Origin: Bradyrhizobium niftali
GTDB taxonomy: Bacteria; Pseudomonadota; Alphaproteobacteria; Rhizobiales; Xanthobacteraceae
Assembly: GCF_004571025.1 (NCBI RefSeq)
Contig: NZ_SPQT01000013.1
Span: forward strand, 150,253 to 214,252
Reading direction: 5' to 3'
Length of the DNA: 64,000 nucleotides
Shown here: in pieces, positions 8,271 through 16,173 of the stretch
How positions within the stretch are numbered: the stretch's first letter is position 1
Layout: the number at the start of each line of letters is the position of its first letter
Program-made: the position numbers and the translations under genes
The notes under the pieces: generated by a model
What the model was told of the DNA's origin: nothing
Databases searched by the model: none
Seen by the model: only the letters and a program-made list of their open reading frames with translations

Positions 8271-9860
8271 ATGCTGCGCCGCGGGTTTTTGGAATGGACG
8301 TGGACGCCCGTGGAACCGCTCAACGCACGCTCGATGCTCGATGCCGCGACCGGTGCCGCGGCGAAGCCGGCTGACCAGCCCTTTGTGGAGCGCCGCCGCC
8401 GGCTCTCTCCCGCCGCGCTCGACGTCGTCAACCAGAAGGTCGCCCGCGCCTATTCGCCGATCGTGATCACCGGAATCGTGCGCCTTGCCGACTTCGCGCT
8501 GCTGAGCCTCATCGGCATCGCGGTCTATGTCGGCTACGTCATGCCGCTGGCCGGCTCCTTCAGCTGGGTCTATCCGGCAGAGATCCTCGCCGTCGCGGTC
8601 GCCGCCGTGGTCTGCTTCCAGGCCGCCGACATCTACCAGGTGCAGCTGTTCCGCGGTCAACTCCGGCAGATGACGCGGATGATCTCGTCCTGGTCGTTCG
8701 TTTTCCTGCTGTTCATCGGCATCTCCTTCTTCGCCAAGTTCGGCAGCGAAATATCGCGGCTGTGGCTTGCCGCCTTCTACGTCCTCGGGCTCGGCGCGCT
8801 CTTCGTCGAGCGCCTGGTGCTGCGCTCGCTGGTGCGTGCCTGGGGACGCGAGGGCCGGCTCGACCGCCGGACCATCATCGTCGGCTCCGACAGTAACGGC
8901 GAGCAATTGGTGGAGGCACTGACGGCGCAGGAGGATTCCGACATCCACGTGCTCGGCGTGTTCGACGACCGCAACGACAGCCGCGCGCTCGACACCTGCG
9001 CCGGTGCGCGCAAGCTCGGCAAGGTCGACGATATTGTCGAGTTCGCCCGCCGCACCCGCGTCGATCTCGTGCTGTTCGCGCTGCCGATCTCGGCGGAAAC
9101 GCGCATCCTGGAGATGCTGAAGAAGCTCTGGGTGCTGCCGGTCGACATCCGCCTCTCCGCGCACACCAACAAGCTGCGCTTCCGTCCCCGCTCCTACTCC
9201 TATCTCGGCGAAGTCCCGACGCTCGACGTGTTCGAGGCACCGATCACCGACTGGGACCTCGTGATGAAATGGCTGTTCGACCGCCTCGTCGGCGGTCTCG
9301 CGCTGCTCGCGGCCCTGCCGGTGATGGGACTGGTGGCGCTGGCGGTGAAGCTCGACAGCCCCGGCCCGGTGCTGTTCCGCCAGAAACGCTTCGGCTTCAA
9401 CAACGAGCGCATCGACGTCTACAAATTCCGCTCGATGTACCATCACCAGGCTGATCCGACGGCCTCGAAGGTCGTGACCAAGAACGATCCGCGCGTGACC
9501 CGCGTCGGCCGCTTCATCCGCAAGACCAGCCTCGACGAATTGCCGCAGCTCTTCAACGTGGTCTTCTCCGGCAACCTCTCCCTGGTCGGCCCGCGCCCGC
9601 ATGCGGTGCAGGGCAAGCTCCAGAGCCGCCTGTTCGACGAAGCCGTCGACGGCTATTTCGCCCGCCATCGCGTCAAGCCCGGCATCACCGGGTGGGCCCA
9701 GATCAACGGCTGGCGCGGTGAGATCGACAACGAAGAGAAGATCCAGAAGCGCGTCGAGTTCGACCTCTACTACATCGAGAACTGGTCGGTGCTGTTCGAC
9801 CTCGTCATTCTGCTGAAGACGCCGATCTCGCTGCTGACCAAGAACGAGAACGCGTATTGA
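8271..9860 (+). CDS. Undecaprenyl-phosphate glucose (sugar) phosphotransferase, WcaJ/PssY type
   Basis: This protein of about 529 residues begins exopolysaccharide synthesis by moving a sugar-1-phosphate, usually glucose, from UDP-sugar to undecaprenyl phosphate. There are about four N-terminal membrane helices, then a CoA-binding-like domain (TIIVGSDSNGEQLVEAL), a fifth hydrophobic segment (LVGGLALLAALPVMGLVAL) and the C-terminal catalytic domain. That domain has PGPVLFRQKRFGFNN, VYKFRSM, TRVGRFIRKTSLDELPQL with the conserved Asp-Glu pair, LVGPRPH, and PGITGWAQINGWRG. A TTG at 8229 would add 14 residues and ATG at 8334 would remove 21; 8271 is a compromise. It is the likely entry step of the locus and is similar in type to UppE/PssY proteins of alphaproteobacteria. 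Confidence 0.9.
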   Translation: MLRRGFLEWTWTPVEPLNARSMLDAATGAAAKPADQPFVERRRRLSPAALDVVNQKVARAYSPIVITGIVRLADFALLSLIGIAVYVGYVMPLAGSFSWVYPAEILAVAVAAVVCFQAADIYQVQLFRGQLRQMTRMISSWSFVFLLFIGISFFAKFGSEISRLWLAAFYVLGLGALFVERLVLRSLVRAWGREGRLDRRTIIVGSDSNGEQLVEALTAQEDSDIHVLGVFDDRNDSRALDTCAGARKLGKVDDIVEFARRTRVDLVLFALPISAETRILEMLKKLWVLPVDIRLSAHTNKLRFRPRSYSYLGEVPTLDVFEAPITDWDLVMKWLFDRLVGGLALLAALPVMGLVALAVKLDSPGPVLFRQKRFGFNNERIDVYKFRSMYHHQADPTASKVVTKNDPRVTRVGRFIRKTSLDELPQLFNVVFSGNLSLVGPRPHAVQGKLQSRLFDEAVDGYFARHRVKPGITGWAQINGWRGEIDNEEKIQKRVEFDLYYIENWSVLFDLVILLKTPISLLTKNENAY

Positions 9861-9884
9861 GTTTTGTCGTACCCGAGCCTCACG

Positions 9885-9985
9885 GTCATCGCCCGGCTTG
9901 ACCGGGCGATCCAGTAATCGCCGGCAGTAGAAACTGCCACGAACGGCTCGGAGTACTGGATGCCCCGCTTTCGCGGGGCATGACG
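9885..9985. repeat. Bradyrhizobium-type palindromic repeat (CCAGTA...TACTGGAT type)
   Basis: TCATCGCCCGGCTTGACCGGGCGATCCAGTA is followed by an about 30-base spacer and then AGTACTGGATGCCCCGC-TTTC-GCGGGGCATGAC. It has three nested inverted repeats: two hairpins at the ends, with CCAGTA/TACTGG joining them. Related copies occur at 13081-13183, 37165-37286 and 47319-47419. Confidence 0.8.
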
Positions 9986-10021
9986 TCGGAAGTTGTGTGC
10001 GTGTACGAGTAGCGTGAGCAT

Positions 10022-11281
10022 ATGATGGCGTATGCGGCGACAGCCGGTGGAGTGAAATTAGCCGCGCCGGCTGCGCCCGGCGTGCTGGCGCTCCAGCGCG
10101 CGCTGGTGTGGCTGGTCGGCGCTTCCGGCGCCATCGTCTTCATCGAACCAAGCCCCTACGAGATCGTGACGCTGCTCGCCACCGTCGCCTTCTTCGCCAC
10201 CGGCCTGCGCCTGCGGCTTGCGCTGATGCCGTTGCTGCTGATGCTGGTCCTGCTCAATGTCGGCTACACCATCAGCGCGATCCCGCTGTTCGAGCAGCCC
10301 GAGGTGGTGAGCTGGATCGCGACCTCCTGGTACATGGCGGTGACCGTGGTGTTCTTCGCCATGATCACGTCCGAGGACACCGCGGCCCGGCTCGACATGC
10401 TCCGCCGCGGCCTCGTGGTCGGCGCGATGGTTGCCTCGCTGGCAGCGGTCGCCGGCTACTTCCACCTGGTTCCCGGCGGAGACGACCTCCTCACGCTCTA
10501 CGGACGCGCGCGGGGCACGTTCAAGGACCCGAACGTGCTCGGCGCCTTCCTGATCCTGCCGGCGCTGTTCGCGCTCCAGAGCGTGGTCTCTGACAAGCTG
10601 GCTAAGGCCCTCCGCAACGTCATCGCCTTCGGCATCATGTCGCTGGCGATCCTGCTCGCCTTCTCCCGTGCCGCCTGGGGCGGGCTGGTGCTGACCTCCG
10701 CCTTCATGCTGGCGCTGATGGTGCTGACCAGCCGCACCAACGCGCAGCGCTCGCGCATCGTCGTCATGGCGATCGTCGCCGCGGTTCTGGGCCTCGCGCT
10801 GATCGCGGTGCTGCTGTCATTCGATTCCACCGCCGAGATGTTCAAGCAGCGCGCCAGCTTCGATCAGAGCTATGACGAGGGCCGCTTCGGCCGCTTCGGC
10901 CGGCACATCCTGGGTGCGGAGATGGCGCTCGACCTGCCATTCGGCATCGGCCCCCTGCAATTCCACCGCTTCTTCCCCGAGGACACCCACAACTCCTATC
11001 TCAACGCCTTCATGTCCGGCGGCTGGCTCTCCGGCGTGTGCTATCCCGCGCTGGTCTTCACCACCGTGATCATGGGCTTCAGGCACATCTTCGTCCGTGT
11101 GCCCTGGCAGCGTGCCTATATCGCGGTCTTCTCCGCCTTCGTCGGCACCGTCGGCGAAAGCTTCGTGATCGACACCGACCACTGGCGGCACTTCTGGATG
11201 ATGCTGGGCGCGATGTGGGGCATGATCGCAGCCGCGCAGGCCTACAAGGCTAGGTCTCGCGACGAAGTTTCTTCAGCTTGA
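10022..11281 (+). CDS. O-antigen ligase/polymerase family (Wzy/WaaL-like) membrane protein
   Basis: This 419-residue protein has about ten to twelve hydrophobic segments and a large extracytoplasmic loop. The loop holds GRARGTFKDPNVLGAFLILP (about 160-179), a typical Wzy_C-like signature (GTFxxPN/D), and LPFGIGPLQFHRFFPEDTHNSYLN (about 302-325), where the conserved G-x-G and H-N-(S/T/X)-Y-L residues are found in polymerases and ligases. It likely joins repeat units on the periplasmic face and is the last gene of the locus seen here. Start codons at 10022 and 10025 are both ATG. Its 3' end overlaps the convergent MarR gene by 32 bases. Confidence 0.85.
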   Translation: MMAYAATAGGVKLAAPAAPGVLALQRALVWLVGASGAIVFIEPSPYEIVTLLATVAFFATGLRLRLALMPLLLMLVLLNVGYTISAIPLFEQPEVVSWIATSWYMAVTVVFFAMITSEDTAARLDMLRRGLVVGAMVASLAAVAGYFHLVPGGDDLLTLYGRARGTFKDPNVLGAFLILPALFALQSVVSDKLAKALRNVIAFGIMSLAILLAFSRAAWGGLVLTSAFMLALMVLTSRTNAQRSRIVVMAIVAAVLGLALIAVLLSFDSTAEMFKQRASFDQSYDEGRFGRFGRHILGAEMALDLPFGIGPLQFHRFFPEDTHNSYLNAFMSGGWLSGVCYPALVFTTVIMGFRHIFVRVPWQRAYIAVFSAFVGTVGESFVIDTDHWRHFWMMLGAMWGMIAAAQAYKARSRDEVSSA

Positions 11282-11789
11282 GATCGGGCCGCTTCTCCGG
11301 CGGCGTGTCGAGAAGGCTCTTCAGCGCTTCGGTGGCGGCAAGCACGCCCTTGTAGCCCTCCGTCGCGAAGCGCAGCAGCAGGCGCAGCTCCTCGTCGGAA
11401 TAGGCACCAAACACCTTCTCCATCGCCTGCTGCATCGGCACGTAGAGCTGGCCGATCTTCATCGCCTTCTCGGGCACCACGGAAATAAAGACCTTGCGGC
11501 GGTCCTTCTCGTCCCGCTCGCGGCGCACGAGGCCCGCCTTCTCGAGCCGGTCGACCACGCCGGTGATGGCGCCCGTCGTGAGGCCCGTCACCTCGGCGAG
11601 CCGGCCTGCGGTAACGCGACCCTCGAGATAGAGGATGTCCATGCATTCGAGGTCGGAATTGGCAATTCCCGCCACGTTCGCAACGGTTTGGCCATAGAGC
11701 ACGCCCTGCGCCGACGATCGCCGCATCGCCTCCTCGAGTTCCTGCAACAGCGTCGTGCGCGCCTTCGTCCTTGACAAGGCCGGCCTCAT
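11250..11789 (-). CDS. MarR-family transcriptional regulator
   Basis: The protein has 179 residues. A winged helix-turn-helix runs from about 45 to 115, with MDILYLEGRVTAGRLAEVTG, TTGAITGVVDRLEKAGLVRR as recognition helix, and the wing DEKDRRKVFISVVPE with the DxR pattern typical of MarR. The C-terminal dimerisation helices follow. The gene starts inside a repeated ATATCTTAGTC sequence and is divergent from an FAD monooxygenase gene 84 bases away, so it probably controls itself and that enzyme in response to the enzyme's aromatic-type substrate. That substrate is unknown. Confidence 0.92.
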   Translation of the reverse strand: MRPALSRTKARTTLLQELEEAMRRSSAQGVLYGQTVANVAGIANSDLECMDILYLEGRVTAGRLAEVTGLTTGAITGVVDRLEKAGLVRRERDEKDRRKVFISVVPEKAMKIGQLYVPMQQAMEKVFGAYSDEELRLLLRFATEGYKGVLAATEALKSLLDTPPEKRPDLKLKKLRRET

Positions 11790-11820
11790 ATCTTAGTCGA
11801 CATATATCTTAGTCACTAAG
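11788..11820. promoter_or_regulatory. Candidate MarR operator between marR-like gene and FAD monooxygenase
   Basis: ATATCTTAGTC occurs twice as a direct repeat (11788-11798 and 11804-11814), 16 bases apart. The second copy is part of a perfect palindrome CTTAGTCACTAAG (11808-11820). The AT-rich block spans the regulator's start codon and the short divergent spacer, which is where a MarR dimer would block both promoters. The site is seen directly; binding is inference. Confidence 0.6.
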
Positions 11821-11873
11821 AGATTTAGCGACCGTAATTTCTCCTAGCACCACGGAAACGTCGGGAGCAAGCC

Positions 11874-13070
11874 ATGTCCAACCGTCCCCGCAAGGCCCTG
11901 ATCGTCGGCGCCGGCATCGCCGGGCCTGTCGCCGCGATCCTGCTCCGCCGCGCCGGCATCGAGTCCGCGATCTACGAGGCCTGGCCGTATTCGAAGGGCA
12001 TCGGCGGCGGCCTTCAGATCGCGCCGAACGGCATGCATGTGATGGACGAGATCGGGCTCGCAAACGAGCTGATCAGCCGCGGCTCGGTCGCGGAATCCTT
12101 CGATTTCTATTCCCAGGAAGGCCGAAAGCTCGGCTCGATCAATCGCGACATGGAGCGTCGCTTCGGCCAGCCCGCGGTGAACGTGTGTCGCGCCACGCTG
12201 AACGAGATGCTGATCGACAAGGCCTGGTGCGCCTGCGTCTCGCTCTATTTCGAGAAGCGCCTGATCAAGATCGAGGATCGCGGCGACCAGCCGATCATCG
12301 CGTATTTTGCCGACGGCACCACCGCCGAAGGCGACTTACTGATCGGCGCCGACGGCGTGCATTCCATCACGCGACGCCAGGTGGTGCCGGACGGACCCCG
12401 GCCCTTCGACACCGGCCTGATCGGCTTCGGCGGCTTCGTGCCGCACGCCGTGCTCGACGGCAGGCCGATCGGCCGGCACGTCGAGACCACGTTCGGCCAG
12501 AGCGGTTTCTTCGGCTACGGCTATTGCAGCCCGGATCCGAACGACGGCGTGATGTGGTGGAGCACGCAGCCCGCGCACGGCATGGACGCGGCGATGTTCC
12601 GCGCGCTCGATGCGTCGACGCTGAAGCAGCACCTGCGCGGCTTCCATCGCGGCTGGCACGATCCGATCCCCGACATCATCGAGGCGGCCGAGAACATCGT
12701 GGTCACCGACACGCTCGATGTCGCGACCTTGCCGACCTGGTCGCGCAAGCGCTCGCTGCTGATCGGCGATGCCGCGCATGCGACCAGCCCCCATGCCGGC
12801 CAGGGCGCCTCGCTCGCTCTGGAAGATGCGATGCGGCTCGCGCGCCTGATGCAGGACGGACAGGAGCTCGGCGCCACCTTCCAGGCTTTCGAGGCCGAGC
12901 GGCGCCCGCGCACCGAGAAGATCGTCGCAATGGCCCGCCGCAACGGCAACAGCAAGCGCGAGTTCAGCGCCACTGGCGCGTGGGTCAGAAATCAGATGAT
13001 GAAATGGTTCTTGCCGTTGGGCGCAAAGGGCATGGAATTCATGTACGCCTATGACGCGCGGGCGGTGTAG
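11874..13070 (+). CDS. FAD-dependent monooxygenase (aromatic hydroxylase type)
   Basis: This 398-residue flavoprotein has the three hallmarks of group A flavin monooxygenases. A Rossmann GxGxxG (LIVGAGIAGPVAAILLRRAG, about 10-29) is followed by Glu binding the ribose; a DG fingerprint is at GADGVHSITRR (about 158-168); and the GD motif is LIGDAAHATSPHAGQGASLA (about 300-319). These enzymes use NAD(P)H and O2 to hydroxylate aromatic or similar compounds in the cytosol. RBS-like GGGAGCAAGCC precedes the ATG. Its divergent MarR neighbour and the shared operator suggest substrate-induced expression. The substrate cannot be told from sequence. Confidence 0.9.
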   Translation: MSNRPRKALIVGAGIAGPVAAILLRRAGIESAIYEAWPYSKGIGGGLQIAPNGMHVMDEIGLANELISRGSVAESFDFYSQEGRKLGSINRDMERRFGQPAVNVCRATLNEMLIDKAWCACVSLYFEKRLIKIEDRGDQPIIAYFADGTTAEGDLLIGADGVHSITRRQVVPDGPRPFDTGLIGFGGFVPHAVLDGRPIGRHVETTFGQSGFFGYGYCSPDPNDGVMWWSTQPAHGMDAAMFRALDASTLKQHLRGFHRGWHDPIPDIIEAAENIVVTDTLDVATLPTWSRKRSLLIGDAAHATSPHAGQGASLALEDAMRLARLMQDGQELGATFQAFEAERRPRTEKIVAMARRNGNSKREFSATGAWVRNQMMKWFLPLGAKGMEFMYAYDARAV

Positions 13071-13080
13071 CGATTGACGC

Positions 13081-13183
13081 TGTCATGCCCTGCGAAAGCG
13101 GGCATCCAGTACGCGCGGCCTCTCGGCTCAATCACTGCCCTCTCTGGAATACTGGATCGCCCGGTCGGAGCCGGGCGATGACA
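13081..13183. repeat. Palindromic repeat (CCAGTA...TACTGGAT type)
   Basis: TGTCATGCCCTGCGAAAGCGGGCATCCAGTA is paired with AATACTGGATCGCCCGGTCGGAGCCGGGCGATGACA. It has the same design as the copy at 9885-9985 and sits between the convergent monooxygenase and saccharopine-dehydrogenase-like genes. Confidence 0.8.
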
Positions 13184-13207
13184 CCATGATTGTGGTGGGC
13201 AACCTCG

Positions 13208-14386
13208 CTAGCTTTCCACCCCGAACGTCAGCCCCGCATGCTCCTGCAGCCGCTGGATCAGCTTGTGCTGCATCGCCGCACCCGGCGTCCAGATGCCGGC
13301 GGCGACGTCCGGCATATCGCGCAGCAGGCAGATCGCGCATTCGGAGATCATCTTCGAGGTCGAGCCGTAGCCGGGATCGCGGTCACCGGTGACGCCGGCG
13401 CGGACCATGCGGCCGTCGGGCGCGACCGCGACATAGAGCAGATTGAACAGCCCCTTCTCGCGCTCTTCCTTCGACGGCCCCTCGCCCGGTTTCGGCGCAT
13501 TCGGACCGGTCTTTTCGGCGTTGGCGGCCATCACGCGCTTCGCATTGGCCTCGCCCTTCTCGCCGGGGCCGGTCAGGACCATCTCGTCGTAGACGAACTC
13601 GCGGCCGTAGGGAAAGCCCATCAGCATGTTGGAGCGATGGACGTTGCGCGTGTTGATCAGCGCCATCATGAACGGCGCGGTCCAGGACTGCAGATCCTCC
13701 TCATAACCTGCTCGGTTGCCCTTCGGCTGCTTCGGGCCGGTGAAGCCGGGCGTCAGCGCGAAGTGATCGTTGAGAATGGCGACAAGGCTGAGATCCTTGG
13801 CGACCGCATCGAAGGTCGCTTTCGCGCTTGCCGCGGTGCCGCCTGACAGCGTGCCGCGCATGTCGCGCACACGCCCCTTCACGCGCGCAGCCGGCGCGCC
13901 GAACACGCGCCGGGCCTCTTCCTGCACGAAGAACGTGCCGAGCTCGAACGGCACGGAATCATAGCCGCAGGAAAACACGATGCGCGCGCCACTCGCCTTG
14001 GCCGCCGCCTCGTACTTGTCGATCATCTGCCGCATCCAGACGGGCTCGCCGCAGAGGTCGAAATAGTCCGTGCCGCCGGCGACGCAGGCCGCGAGCAGCG
14101 CTTCGCCATAGAGTTGATACGGACCGACCGTCGTGATCACCGACTTGGTCTGTGCGACCATTGCCTTCAGCGAGGCGGCATCGGACGCATCGGCCACGAT
14201 CAGCGGCGTATCCGCGGGCGCGCCGATCGCCTCGCGCACCGACTTCAGCTTGTCGAGGCTGCGGCCCGCCATCGCCCATTTCAGCGCCTTGTCGTCCTTG
14301 TAGTGCGCCGCCAGATATTCGGCGACGAGCTGGCCGGTGAAGCCGGTCGCACCGTAGACGACGATGTCGAATTTCGCAGAGCTCAT
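13208..14386 (-). CDS. Saccharopine dehydrogenase-like NAD(P)-binding protein (trans-acting enoyl reductase type)
   Basis: The protein has 392 residues. Its N-terminal Rossmann fold has DIVVYGATGFTGQLVAEYLA (about 6-25), a GxxGxxG dinucleotide motif, then AGRSLDKL and ITTVGPYQLYGEALLAACV. This matches the saccharopine-dehydrogenase-like reductase group that includes mycobacterial trans-acting enoyl reductases and membrane-associated homologues. The C-terminal part has DRDPGYGSTSKMISECA, also typical. It probably reduces a lipid or acyl-type substrate. The DUF169 gene lies just 9 bases upstream on the same strand, suggesting one transcript. Confidence 0.85.
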   Translation of the reverse strand: MSSAKFDIVVYGATGFTGQLVAEYLAAHYKDDKALKWAMAGRSLDKLKSVREAIGAPADTPLIVADASDAASLKAMVAQTKSVITTVGPYQLYGEALLAACVAGGTDYFDLCGEPVWMRQMIDKYEAAAKASGARIVFSCGYDSVPFELGTFFVQEEARRVFGAPAARVKGRVRDMRGTLSGGTAASAKATFDAVAKDLSLVAILNDHFALTPGFTGPKQPKGNRAGYEEDLQSWTAPFMMALINTRNVHRSNMLMGFPYGREFVYDEMVLTGPGEKGEANAKRVMAANAEKTGPNAPKPGEGPSKEEREKGLFNLLYVAVAPDGRMVRAGVTGDRDPGYGSTSKMISECAICLLRDMPDVAAGIWTPGAAMQHKLIQRLQEHAGLTFGVES

Positions 14387-14395
14387 GACTGGCCT

Positions 14396-15178
14396 TTACT
14401 TTTTCGCGTAACTCACGCCCATGCCGGCACGGACGTCGCTTTGAATGCCATAGGGCGGAATCGGATAGCGCAGGCCGTTCTTCGCCAGCGCCTTCATGCC
14501 CAGGGTCGCCTTGGCGAGATGCTCGGGCTTCAGGGCCATCAGCATCTCCTCGTCCGGCACGCCGCCATAGCGCCGTTCGGCATAGCATGGCAAGGACAGG
14601 CTGGGCTCCCCGGTCTTGAGCGCCCGCCCCCACGAATCCGCGCAAGCGGTCTCCCCGACCACGCCCCATTCGAACTTCTTGTAGCCGGTATATTGCAGGC
14701 CGTTGATCAGGATGATCATCTGCCCGGGCGTCGCATAGACGAGGCAGATGTCGGGCGGATCGAGCCGGCCGCTGGCAAGCGGGCTGACCGCGAGCGCCTG
14801 ATAGTGCCCGAACGGCACCACGTCGAGCGCCTCCTGGCGCTTGCGTGCGTCCTCGGCCGTGCCGTGCCAGACCCCGACATAATTTTCGCCGGCGAGCCAT
14901 TTGTCGTCCTGCGGCGCCAGGCCGATCACCGCGCGGCACTGTGCGCCTACGAGATCGTCGGCGGTGATGCCGACGGTCCAGCCCAGACGCGCGGCCATGC
15001 TGACGATCTGGTCGGTGGTGTGGATCGCGTTCGGCCGCCGGATTTTCGGGATCGCCTCCATGTCCGCGGCGCGTGCGAACAGCTTCATGCCGATTACCGT
15101 CGTCTTCAGCCGCAGCAGGCTGTTGAGATCGGCGACGAGGCCGGCAAGATCGATCCTGTCTTCACTCTGCTGCTGCAT
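14396..15178 (-). CDS. DUF169 family protein
   Basis: The protein has 260 residues. The start at 15178 is chosen because GGGAGG lies 6-7 bases before the ATG and the DUF169 region (LNSLLRLKTTVIGMKLF) follows within 25 residues; the open frame itself runs further upstream. Cys residues in TADDLVGAQCRAVIG and SLSLPCYAERR and the motif VYATPGQMIILINGLQY are typical of this family of unknown function. The family is often seen near redox or C1 enzymes. It is predicted cytosolic and probably cotranscribed with the reductase-like gene downstream. Confidence 0.85.
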   Translation of the reverse strand: MQQQSEDRIDLAGLVADLNSLLRLKTTVIGMKLFARAADMEAIPKIRRPNAIHTTDQIVSMAARLGWTVGITADDLVGAQCRAVIGLAPQDDKWLAGENYVGVWHGTAEDARKRQEALDVVPFGHYQALAVSPLASGRLDPPDICLVYATPGQMIILINGLQYTGYKKFEWGVVGETACADSWGRALKTGEPSLSLPCYAERRYGGVPDEEMLMALKPEHLAKATLGMKALAKNGLRYPIPPYGIQSDVRAGMGVSYAKK

Positions 15179-15240
15179 GGCGTCCTCCCGGGGGCCGACG
15201 ATCGCGCGCCGGTCCGTGTTCTTGTTTGACGGCTCTCGTT

Positions 15241-15957
15241 CTAGTCCTTCGCCGGGCCCGGAAGAAACTCGCCGGTCCTGCCTCTCAGGCGATAGGCAAG
15301 AAGCCCGAGCCATTCGCGCACGGCGACTTCGGTTCTGCCAAGTCCATCCGTACCAACGTTGGTGAAAGAGAAGAGATCGTCGCGCCCGTTCATCCGCCAG
15401 TCCACCGGATAGGCTTCGACGTCAAAGCCGGCCTTGCGGAAAATCCCCATCGAACGCGGCATGTGGTAGGCCGAGGTGACCAGGAGCCAGCGCTCCCCCG
15501 GCTTCGGCGCCACCAGCTGCTTTGTGAACAGCGCGTTCTCGAAGGTGTTGCGCGAGTTCCGCTCCATGATCAGGCGGTCTTTGGCAATGCCGATGTTTTC
15601 CAGCACGGTACCCGCCCAATCGGCCTCCCTCGCATCGTTCGAAACGACGTTGGCACTTCCGCCGGTAAAGACGACACGCGCCTTCGGATAGCGTCGGGCG
15701 AGCTCTGCCGGCGCCAGCAGGCGATCGGCGGCATGGCGCACGATCGGCGTTTGATGCGCCACCGACATGTCCGGATCGATCGAGCCGCCGAGCACGATGA
15801 TGCCGTCAGGCGCACCGCGCGAGGGATCCCAGGGTGGAAAGCGGGACTCCAGCGGATAGAGCAGGAGATTGCCGAGCGGCGAGAACGAAACGAGCGCCAG
15901 CAGGACCAGCGTGGCCACGGCGAGCTTGCGGCCGAACGCGGCAAAGCGCGTCGCCAT
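15241..15957 (-). CDS. YdcF/ElyC family (DUF218) membrane-anchored protein
   Basis: From the ATG this is 238 residues: one membrane helix (about 12-36) and a DUF218 domain with DGIIVLGGSIDP (about 51-62), RYPKARVVFTGGSA, MERNSRNTFENALFTKQL and LLVTSAYHMPRSMGIFRKAG. The SxxTxEN block is the family signature. ElyC and SanA relatives act in envelope integrity and lipid-carrier metabolism. The same frame stays open upstream and encodes a second N-terminal helix (FFILSKTFGAALLPFNLIIE), with no ATG, GTG or TTG but a CTG at 16042-16044 preceded by GAGG. Family members usually have both helices, so the true start may be that CTG (267 residues). Confidence 0.85.
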   Translation of the reverse strand: MATRFAAFGRKLAVATLVLLALVSFSPLGNLLLYPLESRFPPWDPSRGAPDGIIVLGGSIDPDMSVAHQTPIVRHAADRLLAPAELARRYPKARVVFTGGSANVVSNDAREADWAGTVLENIGIAKDRLIMERNSRNTFENALFTKQLVAPKPGERWLLVTSAYHMPRSMGIFRKAGFDVEAYPVDWRMNGRDDLFSFTNVGTDGLGRTEVAVREWLGLLAYRLRGRTGEFLPGPAKD

Positions 15958-16067
15958 CAGAACGACCGAGACGATCCCGAGCTCGATGATCAGATTGAAC
16001 GGCAGCAGCGCGGCGCCGAAGGTCTTGGACAGGATGAAGAACAGGGGGGCCTCGCTGGAATGATCGT

Positions 16068-16146
16068 GCCTTGCGCGGGCTTGACCGGCCCGTCCATCTT
16101 CAATCTTCTTGAAAGAGGATCGATCGCCCGGTCAAGCCCAGGCATA
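16068..16146. repeat. Short palindromic repeat with CGGTCAAGCCC arms
   Basis: TTGCGCGGGCTTGACCGGCCCG is paired with CGATCGCCCGGTCAAGCCCAGGCAT, with a TCTTCAATCTTCTTGAAAGA stem between them. It lies in the divergent spacer between ydcF-like and acetamidase genes and overlaps the proposed upstream coding extension of ydcF. Confidence 0.6.
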
Positions 16147-16173
16147 ACAAGCAAAACCGAACGGACGCGGCAA

